A stretch of DNA of 14,513 bases from an uncultured bacterium (GTDB taxonomy: Bacteria; Verrucomicrobiota; Lentisphaeria; Victivallales; Victivallaceae). The stretch is from the NCBI GenBank assembly GCA_900551245.1, contig URVC01000076.1, positions 1-14,513 on the forward strand, read 5' to 3'. Below the pieces are notes generated by a model that made no database searches, was not told the origin of the DNA, and saw only the letters and a program-made list of their open reading frames with translations. Numbering within the stretch: position 1 is the stretch's first letter; every line of letters begins with the position of its first letter. The position numbers and the translations under genes were made by a program. This document shows positions 7,457 to 14,513 of the stretch, one piece after another.

Positions 7457-8226
7457 GGTTTCCGCGTCTCCTCCCTCTTCAGAACCAGCGTGCCCCACTG
7501 CTCGTAAAGATGGGGATTTTCCGCGGAGAACGCGGGAAATACCGTCACTTCACGACAGGGCAGATTCACCGAAAAATTATGTCGTATCAGCAGAACTTGC
7601 CATCGCGTTCCGCTCTGCCAGAGTGCACCGTGCCGCGTCAGCTCCTCCAGCGGAATTTTGAAGAACAGCGTCCAGCCGGAGTCCACATCCTGCCACCGGT
7701 TCAGGCTCCCGTCGCAGAGACTCGTCACGGTGAAGGTGGCCCGGTACCGGTTGTTGCTGCTCAGCCCCAGCCGCCCCCGCGAGGGGAAGTGGTAACAAGT
7801 CTTCCGGTTCCCGGCACTCCCGTAGATCTCCCAGTAATCCGCCGCACCGGCGGATTTCAGGAAGAGCTCGACGGAATCGGCCTGCAGAAAGATGTGCGTC
7901 TGATCCGCCGTGGATTCATCCACCAGATCGGCGTCTCTCATCTCGATCCCGACGAAAAGCGCATTCTCATTCCAGAGGAAACGGACCGTGGCGGGGTCGT
8001 GCACCCGCCGTGCAGTCTGATGACGCTCCTCGATCTCCCGATACCAGCGCCCGGCGGTGTAGGGCAGAAACGAGTGGCGCGTTGCTCTCTTCCACATGGC
8101 GCCGCGCATCGCCGCATCCGGTTCCTCTGCGGTGTAGGCCGCTTCGATGATCTGCGGCGGAGTTTTTTCGATCGCACCGCAGATTCCGCCGGCCGCCAGC
8201 AGCACCAGGAGCCATATATAACGCAT
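7453..8226 (-). CDS. Exported CBM9-like carbohydrate-binding protein
   Basis: A 257-aa exported protein. The signal peptide is MRYIWLLVLLAAGGICGA, with probable cleavage after GA at residue 18; the cysteine is not in a good lipobox (GGIC). The mature part matches the CBM9-like/DOMON-type beta-sandwich pattern seen in many exported proteins of polysaccharide-degrading bacteria: VRFLWNENALFVGIEMRDADL (81-101), DSVELFL (117-123), YWEIYGSAGN (131-140), RYRATFTV (160-167) and SGWTLFFKIPLEEL (183-196). It probably binds carbohydrate outside the inner membrane; no catalytic residues are evident. The ATG at 8226 is chosen because a perfect AGGAGG lies eight bases upstream. The GTG at 8235 overlaps that Shine-Dalgarno and is unlikely. 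It sits between the pseudopilin and HAD genes in the same operon and overlaps the HAD start by four bases. Confidence 0.82.
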   Translation of the reverse strand: MRYIWLLVLLAAGGICGAIEKTPPQIIEAAYTAEEPDAAMRGAMWKRATRHSFLPYTAGRWYREIEERHQTARRVHDPATVRFLWNENALFVGIEMRDADLVDESTADQTHIFLQADSVELFLKSAGAADYWEIYGSAGNRKTCYHFPSRGRLGLSSNNRYRATFTVTSLCDGSLNRWQDVDSGWTLFFKIPLEELTRHGALWQSGTRWQVLLIRHNFSVNLPCREVTVFPAFSAENPHLYEQWGTLVLKREETRKP

Positions 8227-8234
8227 CTTCGACA

Positions 8235-8240
8235 CCTCCT
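8235..8240 (-). promoter_or_regulatory. Strong ribosome-binding site AGGAGG for the CBM9-like gene
   Basis: A perfect AGGAGG on the minus strand, eight bases before the ATG at 8226. Its first two bases are shared with the TAG stop of the pseudopilin gene. It decides the start of the CBM9-like gene against the GTG at 8235. Confidence 0.8.
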
Positions 8241-9120
8241 ATGGATAATCAAACCGGTAATCCACCGTTTTCCCGTTATACCACGGTCCCCACAGATAGA
8301 GCAGATCCCGATAGGAGGAATGGGGCATCAGCAGACCCCAGGCGACTCCGCCGGAAAAGAACTCCACCGCCGGAGTGAGAGAATCGGGGGAATCCACGCC
8401 GGGAATCGTCCCCGGGATGTTCACTTCCAGACTCCTCCGGGTTATCACGCTTCCATCCAGCATCGCCATCGGGGTCATGCCCTGGTGAGAGCCGCCGATG
8501 GGTTTCGACAGGCCGTCAATGTGGAAGTAAGCGTTTTTCATTCCCTCGATTTTATCCGCAAGCACCAGCCGTTTCGACGGGTGTTTGACCTGGCCGGACA
8601 TCACGGCCTCCAATTTCTGGTCGGCGTTGTCCGTCATGCCGAAAAAGGAGTTCATCCGGTAGGAATAGACTTTGATGAAATCGTTGTACCAGGAGAGCGA
8701 TGTTCCGGAAATCAGCCCGCGGGAGCGGATGGTGGCAGGGCAGTTCATCCGCTGAAACAGAACCCGGTCTTCATTTTTTGCGGTATTGCGGATATAGGCG
8801 TATTCAATCTGTTCGAGCCATGAGATTCCATACGGCGTCCCCCTCATTGCAACGTATTGCGCCGGCAGGCAGAACCCTTTGTGATCCTGCTGATAGTAGG
8901 TGACGCAGGTATTCAGCGCCTTCAGATTGGCGACACACTGAATCCGCTTTGCGGTGTTCCGCGCCTTGCTCAGCGCCGGAAGCAGCATCCCCGCGAGGAT
9001 GACGATGATCGCTATTACGATGAGCAGTTCAATGAGGGTAAAATTCCGGGAGCCGGGCCGGAAACGGGGCGCGCCCGGCCGGCCACCTTCCCGTTGTTCG
9101 CGAGTTCGGACAACATTCAT
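8239..9120 (-). CDS. Pseudopilin-like protein with prepilin N-terminal methylation motif and H-X9-DG motif
   Basis: A 293-aa protein of the type II secretion/type IV pilin-like class that is heavily expanded in Lentisphaerota, Planctomycetes and Verrucomicrobia. A basic 26-residue leader precedes FTLIELLIVIAIIVILAGMLL (27-47), the prepilin cleavage/methylation motif plus membrane helix, with Glu31 at the conserved +5 position. A helix with AKRIQCVANLKALNTC and YYQQDHKGFC follows, then a globular domain ending in GGSHQGMTPMAMLDGSV, which contains an exact H-X9-DG (His212, Asp222, Gly223). The residue before the predicted cleavage site is Asn26 instead of the usual Gly. GAGGTG lies five bases before the ATG. 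The gene sits 29 bases after the 1455-aa secreted protein and its stop overlaps the ribosome-binding site of the CBM9-like gene. It probably forms part of an export or surface-adhesion filament; a specific partner is not visible. Confidence 0.9.
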   Translation of the reverse strand: MNVVRTREQREGGRPGAPRFRPGSRNFTLIELLIVIAIIVILAGMLLPALSKARNTAKRIQCVANLKALNTCVTYYQQDHKGFCLPAQYVAMRGTPYGISWLEQIEYAYIRNTAKNEDRVLFQRMNCPATIRSRGLISGTSLSWYNDFIKVYSYRMNSFFGMTDNADQKLEAVMSGQVKHPSKRLVLADKIEGMKNAYFHIDGLSKPIGGSHQGMTPMAMLDGSVITRRSLEVNIPGTIPGVDSPDSLTPAVEFFSGGVAWGLLMPHSSYRDLLYLWGPWYNGKTVDYRFDYP

Positions 9121-9149
9121 AATCGCACCTCATCTCTGTTGAGCATGGA

Positions 9150-12100
9150 TCATTTCGACTGACGGATCACTTCGATGGCGTTGGCCAGACAGATCGTGGT
9201 ACTTCCGGGCGTCAGACGCTTCTGCTCGTGGTTCCAGGTCAGGAGCAGATTGCCGCCGGTCACCTCGATGTCGGGAATTTCCACACGCAGCGGACGCAGG
9301 AAGTCGCCGCCCGTCTCCCGGTGGAGATCGTACTTTTTCAGAACCGGTTTCCCGTTGATGCGGAGCGTGAAGATGTAACTCTCCGGCTCGAAGTTCGGCT
9401 GGAATCCCGGCTTCATATACAGCACCACGGTATAGCGCCCGTCGGGCACCCGGAAACGATACTGTTCGAGATTGTAAGCCTCCGTTTTGAAAAGCTCCGG
9501 GAACTCCGTCTCTTTCAACCCGGTGATGTCGCGCGTGATCGAACTGTAGCGCCCCTCGTAGCCATACTCCCCGTCGAACTTCTGATCGGGGAAGAACAGC
9601 TTCCCGCCGGGCGCGTCGTAGAAGAGGGAACTCCCGCAATTGACCGCGTAGTTTCCCCGGGCAGTCTGCTGTTGTTTGCGCAGAAAGTACGAGAGATTCT
9701 TCTGTTTCAACATCAGCTGGTTCATCTGCCGGGAGAACGCCAGCCGGTAGAGCTCCGCGTAATGTCCGGCCTGAAGTTCGCGGCGCATGCGTTCGATCGT
9801 TCTCTGCTCCGGCGCGGTGTTCAGCCCGCCCTTTTCGAGCAGACGCGCAATCTCTTCGAGCGTCCGGAGCCGTTCCCGGTAGAACTCCCCGGCCCGCGGG
9901 GCGACGGAAACCAGCCGCACGCTCCGCGGAACGATCTCCCGGCCGGGAATCAGAAACGAACGCAGCTGAAAAGGTCGCAGCCGGATCCGGGAATCCTCGC
10001 TCTCCCGGCCGGTCGAGAGATCCTGGTACGGGACCGCCTCCGGCAGATCGATTTCGATGACCGCCTCCTCATGGAAGAGGTTGACCGCGTAGAAATAGGT
10101 GCCTTCCGGCGTCGGGAGCGCGCGTGCAACCACCGGGTCGGAGACGCCCGGAATCTGCCGGAAAGGCAGGGCGGGCAGCGCCCGGAATGCTCTGGCAAAC
10201 TCCCGCGACTCCTCCTCACGGCCGATCGTATTGAGCGGCTGCCCGCCGGCGATGTACTCCAGCGCGTCAAAGGCGCCGACGGCAAACGCCAGCTCCCGCA
10301 GATACCAGCGGCCGTGCGGTTTGATGTCGGCATTTTCAAAGTAGCAGGAGTAGTTTTTGTTCAGCGGCTTGACGAATGTTTCAAAATAGGTGTGTCCGGA
10401 CAGGACAGCGCCGGCGGCGCCATCGGTCAAATACCGCCTGGACTCTTCATCCCCCTGGATATAGAGAGTTTCGTAGTAGTCGCTCTCCGGTTTCCCCCAG
10501 AAGAAGTCGTGGCGGCGGGCGGTCGGATGGCGGGAAAGCGTGAAGGAGACCCGGGGCACCGTCTTGAGCTGGTCAATGTCAATGCCGTAATTCTCGTAGT
10601 TCCCGGAAACCGGCTCCTGCTGGTTCTGGGCGGCCTGGGGATCGGCGGTGTTCTTTTTCCCGGTGTCCTGCGGAATGGAGAGGTATAATTTGAGCTCCGG
10701 ATTGTAGCGGTCGAGCAGCGCCCGCAGTTTCCGCACGAATGAGGTCACCTGTTCGGAACGCCACTTCAGCCACTCCGAACGCTTCTCTCCGGTCAGGTAG
10801 CTGTAGCGTTCGCGCAACGTTTCCGGGACCGCGATCCCGGTCTCCCGGGAGAAGCGGTTCACGGTCCAGTCGTCGTAGCCGTACTCCAGCGAATCCCAGG
10901 TGGCGATCGGGCTCATCATAAAGGAGATCCCGCCGAAGCCGGGATTTTTCGCATAGCATTGCAGCGGCCATTCAAAGTAGGTGGAAAAGAGCCGGAAATA
11001 TTCCGGATGGGCGATGTTGCCCCGGCGTTCGCCGGACAGATAACGGTTGATCGAGTCGCCGTACCGGTCCAGCATTTCCAGCCCCTCCCGGCGAAAGTCA
11101 CGGTCCACTCTGCCGTAACTGGTCGCGATGTCGGGCAGATTCTTGTAATTCATATTGGCGATCAGCCGGATTCCGTTCGCACGCAGGGAGTTGATGACAT
11201 AATCGACCGTCCCGGTCCCCATGCCGGGATAGAGCATGGACTCGGTTTGCCCCTCCAGCGGGAAGTAACTGAAACTGTACCTCCAGAGCGGAAGATGTGC
11301 GGTATTCATGCCGGTATAGCGGAAATATCGGATCAGTTCCTCCGTGTAAAAGGGGATGCTCCCGAAACTTTTCCGGAACATCTCCTGATACACCGGCGAT
11401 TTCGGATGGATCGCGTCGGCATTCAGGTTGTTGGTGAACGTCTGATCTTCGTCGTAGAAGCCAAATGCGCGGCCGGGCATGCTCCGGGGAGCACGCACCT
11501 TCAACGAAGGGAGTCCCGACGGCAGTTCAAACACTTCGATTTTCGAGATTGCGGCCGGCATGTCGGCCGCCAGCGTACGGCATTCAAAGAGATACTGTTC
11601 CACTCCGGGATAGAAGATGTGCCGGGTGGTGACCAGCCGCCCGGAATTGGGGAATTCGCTTCCGGCGGCGACACCGCTCTGCAGACGGTCGCGGTTGCTG
11701 GGGATCCCGCGGGGATACATGTACCAGCCCATGGTGCGGGTCTTGTCATCCGGCCAGGTGATGTCGAGCGCAACGGGTTTGCCCAGAACGGAGCGCGGAA
11801 AGGTGATTTCGATGCTCATGCGGTCGTTTTTGCCGGCCCCCATCTCCAGATATTTCCCGTCATCGGAGCGGGTCAGCGGCCCCTGTTTCCAAATGCCTTC
11901 GGCCGCCGGATCGGAGAATTCCCGGCAGAAGACGGATTTCCCGACCGGGAGGGGCGAATCGCTTTCCTCCTGAATGCTCTGCGGAGGGAGCGCGGTCAGC
12001 GGCCAGGAGCGGCTGTAGCCGCCATTGACGGTGCAGCGCAGAAGGTATTTTCCGGCGGCGAGAGTCACGGGTTCAAGTTCAATTTCCTGTAACGACTCGA

Positions 12101-13517
12101 TCTTCCGCTCTTTCTGGCTGTTCAGCAGGGTGTTGCCGCGCATGTCCGTCAGCTGAAACGACAGCGATACGGGTTGTGCCGTCGTTTTTTCCTCCGTTTC
12201 CGGCACCGGCAGCGGCCGGGTGAAGCCGCCGGCCGGCGCCCCCTGTACGGCAAGTTTCACCGGCGAACCGGCGGGGACGATCTGACTTTTCATCACCATG
12301 TCGATCGGCATGAATTGCCGATACTCCCGGTAGACATCTTGATTGGTCAACGGCCGCCGGAACAGCCGCAGCCGGTCAATGGCGCAGCCCTCCCGGGAGT
12401 CGCTCGCGAAACGCAGTTGACGGATGTCGTCGAGATCGGCGTCCAGAAATTCAGGGACCCGCTGCATCGGTGTGAACGACACCACGTACGGAATCATGTT
12501 GATGTAGTACTGCGCGATATGATCGGGATTCCAGCTCAGGGCAATCAGCACCCAGTCGCCCCCCGTTCCCGGGGCGGTGCGGATATACTCCAGCGGCTTA
12601 TCCGATTGTTTCCGGGCAACCTGCAGCCGGTATTGACCGTTTCCCCCGAATGCGGACAGGACCACCCGGTTCCTGTCCGCCAACTGAAAAAAACGGCCAC
12701 CGCGCGGCGCCTTTACCCAGAACATCAGACCGCCGACCCGGGAATCCAGCGGCTGCTGCAGATCGAACACCAGCTCCCCCTTCCCGGCGGAGAGTTTCAA
12801 TGCCTTCCCCTCCACGCCCGGCTCCAGCACAACTCCGGAAGCCCGGACCGGTCTGACCGCCGCGCCCGCCGGATCCTGCCCCTCCAGATTCCGGTCGAAA
12901 TCGATGCGGAACACCGGTTTCGCCACGGTCTTCGGCGCCTCTTCCCGGAGGATCGAGCAGGAGAGGTCATCCAGTTCCCAGACGGTGTTGTAGGTCCCGA
13001 AGGAGATGCTCTCCAGCGGAATCAACCCTTCGTATTTCGCCGTGCTGATCACCTTGCCGTCGCAGGAGAGCTGGACGAAGCTCTTCATGACCGTCAGTTC
13101 CAGCTGCAGCCACTCGCCCGGGGTGACGGAGTACCTGCTGATTCCGCCGAACCCCTGGCGGCGCTTGTTGTTCTTGAACAGATAGTGTTCGATGATGTTG
13201 TCTCCGCGGAACATGAACCGCCCCTGATAACTATCCTCCCCGTGGAGCACAAGGGAGAAGTAGGGCGGGTTGCGGGACTCCAGAAACTGGTTGACCCGCA
13301 CCCGGAATGCAATCCGGAAGGGTTTGTCCGCCTTCTGATCAAACACTACATTGCCGCCGTTCTGCACCTTCAGCACGCCGTCCGTTACCGTCGCCCGCCG
13401 GACAATCTTCATGCCGGCAATCGGACTGGCGCTGAAATCGGTCTGAAAGTCCGCCGCGGGCAAAAGGCCCGCCGCCAGCAGTGCCAATCCCGGGAACACC
13501 GTTCGAATCCTCATCAT
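9150..13517 (-). CDS. Large secreted multidomain glycosidase-like protein with LamG-like and malectin-like domains
   Basis: A 1455-aa exported protein. Signal peptide 1-22 (FPGLALLAAGLLPAA). Residues 23-190 and 200-390 each look like a LamG/concanavalin-like domain; the second contains KALKLSAGKGELVFDL and ends in IDRLRLFRRPLTNQDV, a typical LamG close. Residues 405-515 are Ig-like and 525-665 resemble a galactose-binding beta-sandwich. Residues 680-1100 look like a TIM barrel: TGMNTAHLPLWRY, NGIRLIANMNY, FGGISFMMSP, ELKLYLSIP, RVSFTLSRHP and AVLSGHTYFETF, with candidate Glu1046. A helical stretch (about 1210-1285) leads to a malectin-like domain (1310-1455: VPDGRYTVVLYMKPGF, FTLRINGKPVLKKYDL, GGNLLLTWN). 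TAATG overlap with the upstream gene shows coupling; GGGGG lies four bases from ATG 13517 and seven from ATG 13514, so Met2 may be the real start. Likely binds and cleaves a polysaccharide; catalysis is inferred from fold only. Confidence 0.85.
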   Translation of the reverse strand: MMRIRTVFPGLALLAAGLLPAADFQTDFSASPIAGMKIVRRATVTDGVLKVQNGGNVVFDQKADKPFRIAFRVRVNQFLESRNPPYFSLVLHGEDSYQGRFMFRGDNIIEHYLFKNNKRRQGFGGISRYSVTPGEWLQLELTVMKSFVQLSCDGKVISTAKYEGLIPLESISFGTYNTVWELDDLSCSILREEAPKTVAKPVFRIDFDRNLEGQDPAGAAVRPVRASGVVLEPGVEGKALKLSAGKGELVFDLQQPLDSRVGGLMFWVKAPRGGRFFQLADRNRVVLSAFGGNGQYRLQVARKQSDKPLEYIRTAPGTGGDWVLIALSWNPDHIAQYYINMIPYVVSFTPMQRVPEFLDADLDDIRQLRFASDSREGCAIDRLRLFRRPLTNQDVYREYRQFMPIDMVMKSQIVPAGSPVKLAVQGAPAGGFTRPLPVPETEEKTTAQPVSLSFQLTDMRGNTLLNSQKERKIESLQEIELEPVTLAAGKYLLRCTVNGGYSRSWPLTALPPQSIQEESDSPLPVGKSVFCREFSDPAAEGIWKQGPLTRSDDGKYLEMGAGKNDRMSIEITFPRSVLGKPVALDITWPDDKTRTMGWYMYPRGIPSNRDRLQSGVAAGSEFPNSGRLVTTRHIFYPGVEQYLFECRTLAADMPAAISKIEVFELPSGLPSLKVRAPRSMPGRAFGFYDEDQTFTNNLNADAIHPKSPVYQEMFRKSFGSIPFYTEELIRYFRYTGMNTAHLPLWRYSFSYFPLEGQTESMLYPGMGTGTVDYVINSLRANGIRLIANMNYKNLPDIATSYGRVDRDFRREGLEMLDRYGDSINRYLSGERRGNIAHPEYFRLFSTYFEWPLQCYAKNPGFGGISFMMSPIATWDSLEYGYDDWTVNRFSRETGIAVPETLRERYSYLTGEKRSEWLKWRSEQVTSFVRKLRALLDRYNPELKLYLSIPQDTGKKNTADPQAAQNQQEPVSGNYENYGIDIDQLKTVPRVSFTLSRHPTARRHDFFWGKPESDYYETLYIQGDEESRRYLTDGAAGAVLSGHTYFETFVKPLNKNYSCYFENADIKPHGRWYLRELAFAVGAFDALEYIAGGQPLNTIGREEESREFARAFRALPALPFRQIPGVSDPVVARALPTPEGTYFYAVNLFHEEAVIEIDLPEAVPYQDLSTGRESEDSRIRLRPFQLRSFLIPGREIVPRSVRLVSVAPRAGEFYRERLRTLEEIARLLEKGGLNTAPEQRTIERMRRELQAGHYAELYRLAFSRQMNQLMLKQKNLSYFLRKQQQTARGNYAVNCGSSLFYDAPGGKLFFPDQKFDGEYGYEGRYSSITRDITGLKETEFPELFKTEAYNLEQYRFRVPDGRYTVVLYMKPGFQPNFEPESYIFTLRINGKPVLKKYDLHRETGGDFLRPLRVEIPDIEVTGGNLLLTWNHEQKRLTPGSTTICLANAIEVIRQSK

Positions 13518-14446
13518 TACACCCCCTTTTCCCTGTTGTCAGATGCATGGCGAAGAGCCAGTTTTTCCAGCGTCCGCCAGAATTCCACCGCCCGGCGATG
13601 CCCCTCGAGAGGAGGCATGTCATACCAGCCGTTCACCTCGAAATTGATCGTCCCGCGGAACTCTCTGCGCAAGGCGAGGATCAGCGTCTCCCAGGAGATC
13701 GTGCCGAACCCGGGCGAGAGATGTTCGTCGCGCGAACCGTGGTTGTCGTGCAGGTGGGTCACGAAGAGTTTCCGCCCCATCACCGGAACCCAGCGCGCTG
13801 GATCCACCCCCTCGCACCAGGCGTGGCCGGAATCCAGACAGTACCCCACCGCTTCGGAGTCGGCGCCTTCGACCACCTCCGGCAATTTCCCCCAGGTGCT
13901 GATGCCGTAGGGGAGATTTTCCACGCAGATCCGGACGCCGCACCGGGCCGCATATTCCCCGGCCAGATGCAGATTTTCCATGGTCAGCTTGACGATGGCG
14001 TCGAGGGAATACCGGCGCTGAAGCCGTTCCAGTTCCTGCTCGTCGCCCCCCGCGGGGAACCGCCCGAACGGCTTGCCGAGGTGGATCACCATGGCGGGCG
14101 CCGTCAGATTGGCCGTCCACTCCAGGCAGCGCTTGAAATGTTCCAGCACTCTCCCCTGATCGCTCCCCGGCTCGGCAAAGGTGGCAACATGGGAGTGGTG
14201 TTGATTCGCGCGCAGTCCGCGCCGGCGCAGCATCTCCCCCACATGCCGTGTCTCGCGCTCCGGATCAAAATCGGAATCCTCCTCCAGATGATAGCCGGTG
14301 GTCATCACCTCGCCGATGCCGAGTTCGCACATCATATCCATCTGTTGCTGCAAATCCGTGTCGGCCCGTTTCCGGATTTTCTTCCCGTCCCATACGACGG
14401 TCCAGATCGGATAGGAAAGTTTGAAAAGTCCAGCTGTTTCGTCCAT
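13517..14446 (-). CDS. Sugar phosphate isomerase/epimerase-like TIM-barrel protein
   Basis: A 309-aa cytoplasmic protein of the xylose isomerase-like TIM-barrel (AP endonuclease 2) superfamily. Metal-site landmarks are VRICVENLP (Glu176), GYCLDSGHAW (Asp205, His208), FVTHLHDNHG (His231, His233, Asp234), SRDEHLSPG (Asp240, His242) and NFEVNGW (Glu270); an early GEVMTTGYH and ANQHHSHVATF line the barrel. Members isomerise or epimerise sugars, keto-sugars or inositols with a divalent metal. The ATG at 14446 is preceded at ten bases by AAGGAGG. The ATG at 14467 lies upstream of that site and the TTG at 14482 is weak, so both are less likely starts. It is the first gene of the minus-strand block seen here, and its TAA overlaps the start of the 1455-aa gene (TAATG). 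The exact substrate is unknown; the fold and family are secure. Confidence 0.9.
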   Translation of the reverse strand: MDETAGLFKLSYPIWTVVWDGKKIRKRADTDLQQQMDMMCELGIGEVMTTGYHLEEDSDFDPERETRHVGEMLRRRGLRANQHHSHVATFAEPGSDQGRVLEHFKRCLEWTANLTAPAMVIHLGKPFGRFPAGGDEQELERLQRRYSLDAIVKLTMENLHLAGEYAARCGVRICVENLPYGISTWGKLPEVVEGADSEAVGYCLDSGHAWCEGVDPARWVPVMGRKLFVTHLHDNHGSRDEHLSPGFGTISWETLILALRREFRGTINFEVNGWYDMPPLEGHRRAVEFWRTLEKLALRHASDNREKGV

Positions 14447-14456
14447 TTGAAAATAC

Positions 14457-14463
14457 CCTCCTT
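14457..14463 (-). promoter_or_regulatory. Ribosome-binding site AAGGAGG of the sugar isomerase-like gene
   Basis: AAGGAGG on the minus strand, ten bases before the ATG at 14446, fixes that codon as the probable start over ATG 14467 and TTG 14482. The remaining stretch to the window end is T-rich on the plus strand and has a TTGACA at 14477-14482 (minus strand) without a matching -10 box, so no promoter is called. Confidence 0.65.
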
Positions 14464-14513
14464 CCATGTTAGGTTTTGTCAAGCCACTTGTGTGACTTTT
14501 CCCCTGTTTTTTT

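Noticed and set aside
7510..8823. Long plus-strand frame opposite the CBM9-like and pseudopilin genes
   Set aside because: It spans two genes with strong signals on the minus strand and has no recognisable domain.
9228..10688. Plus-strand frame of 486 codons opposite the 1455-aa gene
   Set aside because: Shadow of a high-GC coding region; the translation is rich in Arg, Pro and Glu with no domain pattern.
12174..13910. Plus-strand frame of 578 codons across the start of the 1455-aa gene and the end of the isomerase-like gene
   Set aside because: It crosses the TAATG junction of two well-supported minus-strand genes and shows no motif.
14454..14482. TTGACA at 14477-14482 as a -35 box for the minus-strand operon
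   Set aside because: No -10-like hexamer at 16-18 bases (the spot reads AGGGTA, inside the ribosome-binding site), and the start would be almost at the ATG.
14478..14496. CAAG-CCA-CTTG dyad near the window end as an operator or terminator
   Set aside because: Only four paired bases with a three-base loop; the outer GTCA/TGAC bases are centred differently, so no coherent palindrome.

Overview
The window is about 14.5 kb of GC-rich bacterial DNA. It holds two convergent, tightly packed gene blocks for carbohydrate recognition and breakdown. The gene mix points to the Lentisphaerota (Victivallis-like): a LacI-type regulator, a DUF4434 protein, large secreted glycosidase-like TIM-barrel proteins, a pseudopilin with an H-X9-DG motif, a CBM9-like exported protein and a divergent ADP-ribosylglycohydrolase. 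This assignment is inferred from gene style only. No rRNA, tRNA, CRISPR array or mobile element was seen.

Plus-strand block (1-4907): the 3' part of a LacI/GalR regulator, a cytoplasmic DUF4434 TIM-barrel protein, a secreted 650-aa glycosidase-like protein overlapping it by four bases (ATGA), and an AGE-family sugar 2-epimerase after a 62-bp gap. A regulator at the head of the block suggests that it controls its own operon in response to a sugar ligand.

Minus-strand block, read from 14513 down to 4993: a sugar phosphate isomerase/epimerase-like TIM barrel, a 1455-aa secreted multidomain protein (two LamG-like domains, a beta-sandwich domain, a glycosidase-like barrel, a helical linker and a C-terminal malectin-like domain), a pseudopilin, a CBM9-like exported protein, a HAD phosphatase, an ADP-ribosylglycohydrolase-family protein with an added jelly-roll domain, and a 103-aa ORF that looks like the tail of a lost glycosidase. 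Junctions are very short (TAATG overlap, 29 bp, 12 bp, GTGA overlap, 5 bp, 20 bp), so most of the block is probably one transcript.

The blocks meet at 4908-4992, where a perfect 12-bp stem is a plausible two-way terminator. A working picture is that the exported proteins bind and cut an external polysaccharide, the pseudopilin belongs to the secretion or adhesion apparatus, and the cytoplasmic epimerase, isomerase, HAD and ADP-ribosylglycohydrolase-like enzymes process the products. The substrate cannot be read from the sequence. The least conventional parts are the ADP-ribosylglycohydrolase-like enzyme with changed metal-site residues paired with a phosphatase, the 1455-aa protein, and the pseudopilin embedded in a glycan operon.
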